From the IMG/VR virus record IMGVR_UViG_3300042559_001588, positions 42,919-106,918 of that record: a stretch of DNA of 64,000 nucleotides, one strand, 5' to 3'. The notes beneath the pieces are model-generated. The model was not told the DNA's origin and did not search any database. It worked only from the letters and a program-made list of their open reading frames with translations. The position numbers were made by a program, and so were the translations under genes. This DNA is from a virus. Numbering within the stretch: position 1 is the first letter of the stretch; each line of letters opens with the position of its first letter. Positions 8,059 through 17,002 of the stretch are shown here, piece after piece.

Positions 8059-11000
8059 TGATTTTAAATGAGCTGTATAAATTAAACGAGTTGAGTCCAG
8101 ACACCTTGGCCAGTTACAAAAAAGCTGCTGGTGCCGATGCCACTGCTGCTGATGCGGCCGGTGATTATGCTCGTGGCAACAAGAGATTCAAGGGCATTGT
8201 CAAAGCAACCAAGAAACAGTTTGCCAACGATACCAAAGGTGTGACAGAAAACCGTGAGTACAGTTCAGTGACCAATGCTATCACTCGCAGAATCATAACA
8301 CAACATCCCGAAGTGTTGGCCAAATACGGCCCCGATGTGGTTGGAATGGCCATTGACGAAATTGCAGACTTCGTAGGCGATGTTGACGAAATTGGGTCAA
8401 GCGATGTTTCGGGCTGGACCAGTCAACTCATTCGTAGTCTGGCTAGATTTCCTCCGCTAAGAGAGCAAGGTGTGGCGGAAAAGTTAGGCGATAATAGACC
8501 CAAACTAGGCAGCGGTCGCGATCGTGGCAAGAGTGTTCGCAAATGGCGCCAGGACCGTGGCCTGGACGAGTCGGGCATGGCGGGAGGTCATAATAATTCT
8601 AAAACAATAATTACTGAGCCAAACAAACGCATACGAATTGACGAATCCTTGCTGTTGCAAGATCCTGTTTATCGCAGTTTCAAGCAAGTGGGACGCTATC
8701 TTGCCGAACGCCGCATGAGCGAAAAAGAAATTCTACAGGTGTTTGCCGACGCAGAAGCAGGAATGACCAACACAGCAACTGGCACTAATCGTACCATGCT
8801 GGGACGCGGCAAAGACAAGGCCACAGATCTTGCAGCCAGTATCAGAGATTCGGTCAACACGGTGTTGAGCGGTGTACAGAATTCTGTGCCTGTGTCAGCA
8901 GTTGACACTGCTTATGATCAGGCCACTGATGCCCTGGCTGGCCTGGCCGGCGGACAAAAAGGTGCAGTAATGCAGGCGATCAAAAAGTATCGCATGCTGG
9001 TAAAGAAATATCCCAAGTCTGCTGGATTTGCCAAAGCAGCATTGGTGGCCATTACAGGCCTGGCCACAGGTGGTGCAAGTCTTCCAGTCATTGCTGGCCT
9101 AACCTATGCCCTGGACGCAGCAATCAAAGGCGAAAAACTAAGCAGTGTGTTTGGCAAAGGTGCAGGTGCAGCAGCATTGGCCTGGGCAGGTCAATCTATT
9201 GCTGGTATGTTTGGGGCAGACCCAGCAGCTGGTGCGGCGGCCGCTGGTACCGATCCAGCTGCCGCGGCGTCTACATTTGTACCTGGTCCTGACTTGCCTA
9301 CATACACTGTGCAAGCCGGCGACACACTGAGTCAGATTGCTCAAGCAAACGGTGTATCGGTACAAGAACTAGTTGGGCTAAATCCACAATTGGCAGCAGA
9401 CGCTGGCGCAGTAGGTGGCCAGAATCTCAATCCTGATGTGATATTTCCTGGACAAGAAATCACCTTGCCGCCTGCATCAGGAGCCGACGTTTATGCCGGC
9501 GGCGTGGGTACCAATGCCAACACCATGGCCGACATTGCCAAAGGCAATGTGCCTGACAGTTCTATCACACAAACTGGAAGCCTGGAACGCCTAGGAGGGG
9601 TTGACGCTGCTGATGTGAGTCAAGCTGCTGCTGATCCAGGAAAATATTCTGCTCCTATTGATTACAGTCAATCAGGACCAACCAGCACTGACTCACTGGG
9701 ACAAAAATTAGAATACGGCATTCCTGTCAACGACAAGGGTAGTTTTATTCCACCAAACGCTGGTTTGCCCGCTGACGAACTGGCCAGACAAACAGCCGCA
9801 TATGATGCCTGGAAGGCAGACTTTACCAAACGTTTTCCAAGTGCTGAACTACAGCCAGACGGATCTATGAAAGCTACCAAACCAGGCCTAGCGCCCATGT
9901 ATCCATCAAACTACACACCCGGCAGCGGCGGCAGCGGTTCAATAAGACCAAAAGGATTCACAGAATCTGTCAAGTTAATAAGATTGCCGGTCAGTCAGTT
10001 GATTGACAAAAAAACAACCATCTTGAATTGGAAATTGAACGAAAGCATAGGACGCAAGAGCAAAACTGTGAACTTAACCACTGCTGGCGCCTACACAGTG
10101 TTTGAAAACGTTGACCGATACCGTAAAGCCATCATGGAACTCAAGGGTGTGCCTGGAAGCACACGCCCGGCATTGTATCGTCCCGACATGGCGGGTGCTC
10201 CAGTTGCACCTGCAGCCAAAAAACCCGGCCTGCTGAGCCGTGGGCTCAGCAAAGTAGGTGGTGCACTGAGCACATTTGGTCGTCAATTTACTACCAACGT
10301 GACCAAAGAAAAACTCAAGATGAACTGGCATCAAAAGGGAAAACCCAGTGATTCAGATCAATTGGCTGCTTGGTTGGTCACACAAGGCGTGCCACAAGAA
10401 GTGGTAACTTCAGTTTACAGTAAAATGGGTCTACCAGTTGCTGCTGCTACAGTAACAGCTACACCAACAGCACCAACAGTAGCTACGCCAACAGCACCGA
10501 CAACTGCTACACCAACAGCACCGACAACTGCTACACCAACAACAGCTACCGCCACTACAACCAAGCCAACAGCACCCGCAGCAGCAGCTGGCAAATTTCC
10601 AGGTGAGGATCCACAAGGTGCTGGCTATGTTGGTCGTAGAGAAGTTGCTCGTCGTCAAGCTGCGCGAGCTGCAGGTGCTGCTAAACCTGCACCTGCCAAG
10701 ACTCCTAATTTCAGTGGCCCTACTGGATATTCCAGTGTGAATACCACAGTCAAACAACCAGCAAAACAACCAGCTGTGGCGGAAGGTGCCATGCCAGCGG
10801 CAGTGATTCGAATCAAAGAAAAAATTCGTCAAATGTCCGACGCCGAAAAGAAAGAATACTTCCAAGGCAAGACACGAGAGCAATTGCAACAACTGGCTCG
10901 ACGACATGGCTACGGCGAAAATAGCAATGTGTACGCCAAGTATGCTGCACAAGGCCTGAATGAATTTGCTCCCGGTTCAGGTGGTGGCGACGACGACATC

Positions 11001-12458
11001 GGCGATGATCCTTACAAGTATCCCACGCCAGAGTCATATCGTCGCAGTGCGGATTACTTTGGTCAATTTGAAGCAGATCATTTTGATCGTGAAGACTTTG
11101 ATGATGCCACTGGCGTGTTCAAAGGCTACTGGGGTGATAAACAGATCGCCTATTTCAAATTTAATAAGCCAACTCAAACTGGCGGCGACGACCCGGGTCG
11201 GGGCTGGTACTATGAACCCCAGTCAGACAGCAGTGACAACACCGGTACTGGACCTGCAGTTGATCGGTCTGATGAACGCAAGCAACAAGAGTTAGGCATG
11301 ATCCGTGCGTTTTTAAAATCTGGCAATCGACCAAATCCAGACAGTCAAATTGGTCGATTGATGAAAAAACATGGCATAGAGGAAGATCTAAGCCGCAGAG
11401 GATTCTTACAAGGCTTAGGTGCAGCAGCCGCTGGTGCTGTTGGCGTTGGCGCTGCTGGTTCTGCTCAAGCACGATCAACCGATGCGTCACGAAAAGAAGA
11501 TGCTGAGGCCTTGGCATTACTGGCCAAAGGTATGACTCCTGAACAAGTTGCTAAAAAATTAGGAGTTCCTGGACCAAATCACGGGCAGACCCATCATATG
11601 GGTGGTCGGTGGGCTTCAATCAATCGGGCTGCGGCGCAGCTTCAACGACAACGAGGCGCTGAGATAAAAGAAGGTGTGTCAGAGTCAGCAGGCGACGAGT
11701 TAGAATCCATGTTGAAGTCTGCTGGACTCCCGATCAGGGCCATACATGAGGCTGCTCCTCGCTCCAACCAGATCTGGACAGGAAATAAGCCAGCAGCTAC
11801 ATTGCCAACAACAACAGCAGCGGCGGCAGCTCCCAAAAAACCTGGATTGCTAACACCAAATAAATCTAAAGAAGCTGCTTACGCAGCAGCAAATAAAGCT
11901 AAAGCAGCAGCACCTGCGCCAGCAGCAGCAGTACCTGTAGCTGCACCTGTAGCTGCGCCAGCAGCATCTGTGGCTGCAAAAGAACCAACACCTGATTCAC
12001 CAACTGCTAGATATAGCGGCAAGACTGGTGAGTTAACTGCTTACGGCGCAGAATTAGCAGCGAAAGAAAAAGCTGATATACAAGCTGCCCAAGCAGCAGC
12101 AGCAGCAAATAAAGCTAAAGCAGCACCAGCTGCACCTGTAGCTGCGCCAGCAGCACCAACAACGACTGGCATGTTTCAGCCGCGAACAACTTCACCAGCA
12201 ACTAATCCAGCAGGTAAGAAAGTAGATATTGTGCAAGCAGCAAACACTGCCATGGCCGCAGGTGGAAATCCAGAAGCCGCAGCAATAGCTGCAATGAAGG
12301 CTAAAAATCCTAAATTAGCTGCAATGATGGCACAGGCAGGATTAGATGATCAAGGTAATGATATTGCAGCAGCACCTGTGGCGGAAGATTCTCTTGCTGG
12401 CATGAAAAGATTAGCGGGCATTGCGTCTGTTAGCCCATACAACAAACTTGTTAACTGA
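8058..12458 (+). CDS. 1466-aa modular phage protein with LysM domain, Tat-like segment and repeated cleavage-like sites
   Basis: Starts MILNELYKLNE|LSP. Along its length: KGVTENREYS (about 61), QGVAEKLGDN (about 137), two hydrophobic helices (about 325-400), a LysM domain (TYTVQAGDTLSQIAQANGVS, about 413-472), a Thr/Pro/Ala repeat (about 795-840), AVAEGAMP (about 907), LNEFAPGSGGGDDD (about 970), a twin-Arg segment SRRGFLQGLGAAAAG with Ala-rich h-region ending SAQA (about 1111-1138), GVSESAGDE (about 1205), long Ala-rich linkers and final PVAEDSLAGMKRLAG (about 1441). LysM binds peptidoglycan. The recurring V-A/T/S-E sites suggest processing into several pieces. Low-complexity parts make finer calls unsafe. 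Confidence 0.6.
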   Translation: MILNELYKLNELSPDTLASYKKAAGADATAADAAGDYARGNKRFKGIVKATKKQFANDTKGVTENREYSSVTNAITRRIITQHPEVLAKYGPDVVGMAIDEIADFVGDVDEIGSSDVSGWTSQLIRSLARFPPLREQGVAEKLGDNRPKLGSGRDRGKSVRKWRQDRGLDESGMAGGHNNSKTIITEPNKRIRIDESLLLQDPVYRSFKQVGRYLAERRMSEKEILQVFADAEAGMTNTATGTNRTMLGRGKDKATDLAASIRDSVNTVLSGVQNSVPVSAVDTAYDQATDALAGLAGGQKGAVMQAIKKYRMLVKKYPKSAGFAKAALVAITGLATGGASLPVIAGLTYALDAAIKGEKLSSVFGKGAGAAALAWAGQSIAGMFGADPAAGAAAAGTDPAAAASTFVPGPDLPTYTVQAGDTLSQIAQANGVSVQELVGLNPQLAADAGAVGGQNLNPDVIFPGQEITLPPASGADVYAGGVGTNANTMADIAKGNVPDSSITQTGSLERLGGVDAADVSQAAADPGKYSAPIDYSQSGPTSTDSLGQKLEYGIPVNDKGSFIPPNAGLPADELARQTAAYDAWKADFTKRFPSAELQPDGSMKATKPGLAPMYPSNYTPGSGGSGSIRPKGFTESVKLIRLPVSQLIDKKTTILNWKLNESIGRKSKTVNLTTAGAYTVFENVDRYRKAIMELKGVPGSTRPALYRPDMAGAPVAPAAKKPGLLSRGLSKVGGALSTFGRQFTTNVTKEKLKMNWHQKGKPSDSDQLAAWLVTQGVPQEVVTSVYSKMGLPVAAATVTATPTAPTVATPTAPTTATPTAPTTATPTTATATTTKPTAPAAAAGKFPGEDPQGAGYVGRREVARRQAARAAGAAKPAPAKTPNFSGPTGYSSVNTTVKQPAKQPAVAEGAMPAAVIRIKEKIRQMSDAEKKEYFQGKTREQLQQLARRHGYGENSNVYAKYAAQGLNEFAPGSGGGDDDIGDDPYKYPTPESYRRSADYFGQFEADHFDREDFDDATGVFKGYWGDKQIAYFKFNKPTQTGGDDPGRGWYYEPQSDSSDNTGTGPAVDRSDERKQQELGMIRAFLKSGNRPNPDSQIGRLMKKHGIEEDLSRRGFLQGLGAAAAGAVGVGAAGSAQARSTDASRKEDAEALALLAKGMTPEQVAKKLGVPGPNHGQTHHMGGRWASINRAAAQLQRQRGAEIKEGVSESAGDELESMLKSAGLPIRAIHEAAPRSNQIWTGNKPAATLPTTTAAAAAPKKPGLLTPNKSKEAAYAAANKAKAAAPAPAAAVPVAAPVAAPAASVAAKEPTPDSPTARYSGKTGELTAYGAELAAKEKADIQAAQAAAAANKAKAAPAAPVAAPAAPTTTGMFQPRTTSPATNPAGKKVDIVQAANTAMAAGGNPEAAAIAAMKAKNPKLAAMMAQAGLDDQGNDIAAAPVAEDSLAGMKRLAGIASVSPYNKLVN

Positions 12459-12462
12459 TTCC

Positions 12463-12822
12463 ATGAGAGCTAGTGAATTTGCAATTGTGAAAGAAGGTGC
12501 AGTGGAGGATCTTGAAAAAGATCTCGACGATCCTAAGGGTTACAGCGCAATTGACCACATGATGCAGACCATTGCCAGAGACCACGGCATCACCGGCAAA
12601 CAATTGCACGATGCGTTTGTGGCCAAGCATGGCGTGATACCTGACCGGTGGACACGAGATCAACTGCGCGAATTGACTTTTCTTGGATCAGAATGCACCC
12701 GAGACTGTTCGGGACACAGAGCCGGATATGACTGGAGCAAACGCAAAGGACTAAAGCTGGGCAATAGTCCATGGAGTCCCAGTTTCAACAAAGGCGCTGC
12801 ACTAGCAGTGGCAGGAAAATAA
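12463..12822 (+). CDS. Phage protein with leader MRASEF, 119 aa
   Basis: ATG at 12463, five bases after the large gene. MRASEFAIVKE|GAVED repeats the leader pattern. The body ITGKQLHDAFVAKHGVIPDRWTRDQLREL with a Cys pair (SECTRDCSGHRAGYDWSKRKG) and Trp/Pro-rich C-terminus forms a compact domain I do not recognise by function. Last gene of the leader-bearing cluster. Confidence 0.6.
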   Translation: MRASEFAIVKEGAVEDLEKDLDDPKGYSAIDHMMQTIARDHGITGKQLHDAFVAKHGVIPDRWTRDQLRELTFLGSECTRDCSGHRAGYDWSKRKGLKLGNSPWSPSFNKGAALAVAGK

Positions 12823-12934
12823 CAGAACACACTACCTTAGGACCTTTGCGTTATATAAGTGTGCGCCGGCTGCTGGCGCAGTGAACCGAATTCGCTACTC
12901 GGCTTACTGGAAGTGAGCTTATTACCAAAATGAG
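12823..12934 (+). ncRNA. Structured intergenic segment upstream of the dsbA-like promoter
   Basis: About 110 bases without an ORF. Three hairpins are visible: GCGCC/GGCGC, CCGA/TCGG and GCTTACT/AGTGAGC. No U-run follows any of them. It could be the 3' end of the cluster transcript. Confidence 0.35.
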
Positions 12935-12962
12935 TTGACATCAACAAAATCCATGTTATAAT
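12935..12962 (+). promoter_or_regulatory. Sigma-70 promoter for the dsbA-like gene
   Basis: TTGACA (12935-12940), 16-base spacer, TATAAT (12957-12962). The ATG lies 23 bases downstream with GGAG before it. Confidence 0.75.
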
Positions 12963-12984
12963 AACTTTTTAATCGGAGTATTCT

Positions 12985-13248
12985 ATGACACAACAAAAGA
13001 CATTCAACGGCGACCAAAAGATCAAACTGACAGCAATCATCAATGAGGGCATGCAAGTGACTCAGGAGATTGAAACACTCACCGGCGGTCTCAACGACAC
13101 CATCAAGGCCATTGCAGAAGAACTTGAGATCAAACCCGGTGTGTTGAAAAAGGCCATCAAATTGGCACACAAAGCTGAATTTGGCAAGGCCAAACAGGAT
13201 CACGAATTGCTGGAAACAATTCTTGAGACTGTGGGCAAGACATTATAA
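12985..13248 (+). CDS. dsbA: DsbA-like double-stranded DNA-binding protein (T4 late transcription)
   Basis: 87 residues, nearly the length of T4 DsbA (89). Helical throughout: KIKLTAIINEGMQVTQEIETLTGGLNDTIKAIAEELEIKPGVLKKAIKLAHK, with an ELEI-K-GVL helix-turn-helix-like centre. T4 DsbA binds DNA near late promoters and aids gp55/gp33/gp45-dependent transcription. The polymerase and sliding clamp lie just downstream. Assignment by size, pattern and context, not by an exact motif. Confidence 0.55.
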   Translation: MTQQKTFNGDQKIKLTAIINEGMQVTQEIETLTGGLNDTIKAIAEELEIKPGVLKKAIKLAHKAEFGKAKQDHELLETILETVGKTL

Positions 13249-13323
13249 GTACTGTTTTAAACAGCGAGTCGCTCACGATACGAGCATGAATCACGGCCCA
13301 CCGGCCATAAACGGAGAAAATGA

Positions 13324-15981
13324 TTGAGTTATGTAGACGCACTGTTTGATCGTGAGCACGATCGCATCCATGTTGTAGAACGCCAAGGCGGCAAGAGAGT
13401 CTACAAAGAATATCCAGCCAACTACATCTTCTACTATGATGATGCCCGTGGCAAGTTCCGCAGCATCTACGACACACCTGTGTCAAGATTCAGCACACGC
13501 AACAACAAAGAATTTCGCAAAGAAGTTCGCATGCACGGCGGCAAGCAGTTGTATGAAAGCGATATCAATCCCATCTTTAGATGCTTTGAAGAAAACTACA
13601 AAGATGCTGTTGCCCCAGAACTGCAAACGGCCTTTTTTGACATTGAAGTAGACTTTGACAAAGAGCGCGGGTTTTCTCCCACTCACGATCCGTTCAATGC
13701 CATCACTGCCATTTCTGTTTATTTGAACTGGCTGGATCAGTTGGTCACATTGGCTGTGCCGCCCAAAAGTATCAGCATGGCTACTGCACAAGAACTGGTT
13801 GCTGAATTTGACAACACATTCTTGTTTGACAACGAAGCAGACATGCTGAAAATGTTTCTGGACCTGATTGACGATGCCGATGTACTCAGCGGTTGGAATT
13901 CAGAGGGCTACGACATTCCCTACACAGTGAATCGTATCACTCGCATACTCAGCAAAGACGACACACGCAAGTTCTGTCTGTGGGGGCAGTTTCCCAAACC
14001 AAGGCAATTTGAACGCTTTGGTGCTGAACAACAAACATACGATCTGATCGGTCGTGTGCATATGGACTATATGCAGTTGTATCGCAAATACACATATGAA
14101 GAACGACACAGCTACAGCCTGGATGCCATTGCCGAACACGAGTTAGGCGAGCGCAAGACACAGTTTGAAGGCACACTGGATCAACTGTACAATCAACACT
14201 TCCGAACATTCATTGCCTACAACAGACAAGATACTGCACTGTTGGACAAGCTGGACAAGAAACTACAGTTTTTGGATCTGGCCAACACACTGGCACATGC
14301 CAACACTGTGTTGCTACAGACCACAATGGGTGCAGTTGCTGTGACTGACCAGGCCATTATCAACGAAGCACACGAGCGTGGCATGGTTGTGCCCAATCGC
14401 AAGCAACAGCTCACTGACGACAACACTCAGGCCGCAGGTGCCTATGTGGCATATCCCAAGAAGGGCATGAGTGAATGGATTGGTTCGGTTGACATCAACA
14501 GCCTGTATCCATCGGCAATTCGTGCCATGAACATGGGTCCAGAAACTGTGATAGGTCAACTGCGACCCATCATGACTGATCGTTACATCAAAGACAAAAT
14601 GAACGGTGGCGCAAGTTTTGCAGCAGCGTGGGAGGGCCTGTTCGGCAGTTTGGAATACACTGCGGTGATGGAACAACAACGCGGCACTGAACTCACAGTG
14701 GATTGGCAAGATGGCGAGACCAATGTGTATTCAGCGGCTGAGATGTGGTCCATTGTGTTTGATTCAAATCGTCCATGGATCTTGACTGCCAACGGAACCA
14801 TTATCACTTACGAAAAGAAAGGTATCATTCCCGGTCTGCTGGAACGATGGTATAGTGAACGCAAAGAAATGCAGGCCAAGAAAAAAGATGCCAAAGACAA
14901 AAAAGAAGAAGCATTCTGGGACAAGCGGCAACTGGTCAAGAAGATCAACTTGAACAGCTTGTACGGAGCCCTGCTGAATCCCGGTTGCAGATTCTTTGAC
15001 CATCGCATTGGTCAGAGTACCACACTGACAGGCCGTGCCATTGCCCGACACATGGATGCTTACATCAATGAATGTATCACTGGCAAGTATGATCATACCG
15101 GCGATGCTGTGATATACGGCGACACTGATTCATGTTACTTCAGTGCTTGGCCGGCAATCAAGACCGAAGTAGAGCAAGGTCGCATGGAGTGGAGCAAGGA
15201 AACTTGTATTGCTTTGTATGACTCAATTGCAGATCAAGTAAACGATTCATTCCCGGGTTTTATGGAGCAGGCATTCCATTGTCCGCGAGACATGGGCGGG
15301 TTGATCAAAGCCGGCCGCGAGCTGGTGGCAGATCGTGGCCTGTTCATCACAAAGAAACGCTATGCTGTAAACATCATTGACCTTGAAGGCAAGCGATTGG
15401 ACGTCAATGGTGCGCTGGGCAAGACAAAAGTCATGGGGCTTGACCTCAAGCGCAGTGATACACCCAAAGTGATTCAAGACTTCTTGTTGGAGATTTTGAA
15501 TCTTGCGTTGAGTGGAGCACAAAAAGAAAGCATCATTGAACGCATCCGTGAATTCAAATACGAGTTCATGGATCGACCCGGCTGGGAAAAAGGATCGCCC
15601 AAGCGTGTCAACAACTTGACCAAATATGCAGCAGAAGAAACACGCCAAGGCAAAGCCAACATGCCTGGCCATGTCAGAGCTGCAATGAACTGGAACAATC
15701 TGAGACGCATGAACAGTGACAACTATTCAATGCAGATTGTGGATGGTATGAAAACAATTGTGTGCAAACTCAAGAGCAATGCACTGGGTTGGACCAGCAT
15801 TGGCTATCCCACAGACGAACAACGCTTGCCGGAGTGGTTCAAGGAACTGCCGTTTGATGACGGATTGATGGAGGCCACTGTGGTGGATCAGAAGATTGAC
15901 AACCTGTTGGGTGTAATGGAGTGGGACTTGCCCAGTGCAACCAACACAGAAAACACATTCCAAAATTTATTTGAATGGTAA
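13324..15981 (+). CDS. 43: DNA polymerase, family B (T4 gp43-like)
   Basis: 885 residues, full length. Start is TTG at 13324, set by GGAGA seven bases upstream; a nearby ATG is out of frame. Exonuclease motifs: FFDIEVDFD (about 105), LSGWNSEGYDIPY (about 190), YNRQDTALLDK (about 300). Polymerase motif A VDINSLYPSAI (about 390), motif B KINLNSLYGALLNPG (about 540), motif C YGDTDS (about 598). All catalytic Asp residues are present. Replicative polymerase with proofreading. The TTG start may limit its level. Confidence 0.95.
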   Translation: MSYVDALFDREHDRIHVVERQGGKRVYKEYPANYIFYYDDARGKFRSIYDTPVSRFSTRNNKEFRKEVRMHGGKQLYESDINPIFRCFEENYKDAVAPELQTAFFDIEVDFDKERGFSPTHDPFNAITAISVYLNWLDQLVTLAVPPKSISMATAQELVAEFDNTFLFDNEADMLKMFLDLIDDADVLSGWNSEGYDIPYTVNRITRILSKDDTRKFCLWGQFPKPRQFERFGAEQQTYDLIGRVHMDYMQLYRKYTYEERHSYSLDAIAEHELGERKTQFEGTLDQLYNQHFRTFIAYNRQDTALLDKLDKKLQFLDLANTLAHANTVLLQTTMGAVAVTDQAIINEAHERGMVVPNRKQQLTDDNTQAAGAYVAYPKKGMSEWIGSVDINSLYPSAIRAMNMGPETVIGQLRPIMTDRYIKDKMNGGASFAAAWEGLFGSLEYTAVMEQQRGTELTVDWQDGETNVYSAAEMWSIVFDSNRPWILTANGTIITYEKKGIIPGLLERWYSERKEMQAKKKDAKDKKEEAFWDKRQLVKKINLNSLYGALLNPGCRFFDHRIGQSTTLTGRAIARHMDAYINECITGKYDHTGDAVIYGDTDSCYFSAWPAIKTEVEQGRMEWSKETCIALYDSIADQVNDSFPGFMEQAFHCPRDMGGLIKAGRELVADRGLFITKKRYAVNIIDLEGKRLDVNGALGKTKVMGLDLKRSDTPKVIQDFLLEILNLALSGAQKESIIERIREFKYEFMDRPGWEKGSPKRVNNLTKYAAEETRQGKANMPGHVRAAMNWNNLRRMNSDNYSMQIVDGMKTIVCKLKSNALGWTSIGYPTDEQRLPEWFKELPFDDGLMEATVVDQKIDNLLGVMEWDLPSATNTENTFQNLFEW

Positions 15982-15985
15982 AGAT

Positions 15986-16969
15986 ATGAAACTAAGCGAA
16001 CTCATTGCCTACCGCAATCAACTGCTGGAATATGATGTGGCAGATATACAGTATCATGCTCGACATAAATTGGCCGATGTTGTGCATACTGTGAAAAACA
16101 GTGTGATACAGCCGCGATCTTTCACGCAGTCGATAGAAGAAGATTTAAATAATCTAGTTGACATCTTTAATCAATTTGGATTGACACTGGACGAGTTGGT
16201 AAAAGAACTGGATTCCTTAATTGAAACTGTTGAAAAGACCTACTATAAAGATAGCACAGCACAGTACAACGAAGAGTCTACTAGATACGGTCATTTGTCC
16301 GACAGCACCAACGCCCAAGTCAACCAACAAATCATTGACCGTAGTCTAGCAATAAGTCCAGAAACTCAACAGATGCTGTTGGACAGAATAAAATCTTTTG
16401 TAGACTGGAAGTATGCTGGATTGATCATTAGACCGGGAAAAGAAACTTTCATTGATGATTTGGTAGCACTGGATCCATTGTATCTTGTTGACTACAGTCA
16501 TGCATTGTTGGCACCAGCTCGGAGTAAATTCAATGCTGAGTATCAAAATAGATTAAGAACATACGAAGAATCTCCGGTCACAACTGATGTGCTGGCTGCA
16601 ATACCAGACAATCAACTGGGACTGTGTCTGGCATTTAATTTCTTTGAATTCACACCGATTGAAGTGGTAGAAAACTATTTGGAAATTATATTTAAAAAAC
16701 TAAGACCTGGCGGCACACTGGCCATGACATTCAATGATTGCGATCGTGCTCATTGTGTGGCATTGGTTGAAAAAAACTTCTGTTTTTATACACCAGGAAG
16801 GCGTGTCAAAGCCGCAGCCAAGCGACTCAAATATCAACAGCAGTTTATGTGGACCGACAAGCTGAATCTCACCTGGCTGGAATTGCGTAAACCTGGAACA
16901 CTCACTAGTCTAAAAGGCGGACAAACATTGGCAAAAATATTACCCAAACCACTTGCAAAATCTAAATAA
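15986..16969 (+). CDS. Methyltransferase-fold phage protein
   Basis: 327 residues; ATG at 15986 just after the polymerase stop, in a leader resembling RBS-AT. N-terminal half is helical (coiled coil near 55-90, ELDSLIETVEK). The C-terminal half has a Rossmann-like layout: LYLVDYSHALL, LGLCLAFNFFEFTPIEVVENYLEIIFKKLRPGGTLAMTFNDCD, with the LRPGG turn of class I SAM methyltransferases. The glycine-rich SAM loop is weak, so activity is unsure. Usually placed next to T4-like replication genes in environmental phages. Confidence 0.5.
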   Translation: MKLSELIAYRNQLLEYDVADIQYHARHKLADVVHTVKNSVIQPRSFTQSIEEDLNNLVDIFNQFGLTLDELVKELDSLIETVEKTYYKDSTAQYNEESTRYGHLSDSTNAQVNQQIIDRSLAISPETQQMLLDRIKSFVDWKYAGLIIRPGKETFIDDLVALDPLYLVDYSHALLAPARSKFNAEYQNRLRTYEESPVTTDVLAAIPDNQLGLCLAFNFFEFTPIEVVENYLEIIFKKLRPGGTLAMTFNDCDRAHCVALVEKNFCFYTPGRRVKAAAKRLKYQQQFMWTDKLNLTWLELRKPGTLTSLKGGQTLAKILPKPLAKSK

Positions 16970-16981
16970 ACCATATACAAT
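16953..16981 (+). promoter_or_regulatory. Putative sigma-70 promoter for the sliding clamp
   Basis: TTGCAA, 17-base spacer, TACAAT, overlapping the end of the upstream gene; TAGGAG precedes the clamp ATG at 17003. Confidence 0.5.
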
Positions 16982-17002
16982 ACACTATAGGAGAAATAAA
17001 AC

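Noticed and set aside
10431-10952. Long reverse-strand frame (173 codons) opposite the 1466-aa gene
   Set aside because: Cys/Ser-rich translation caused by the Thr/Pro/Ala repeats on the other strand; no ribosome site and fully inside a well-supported gene.
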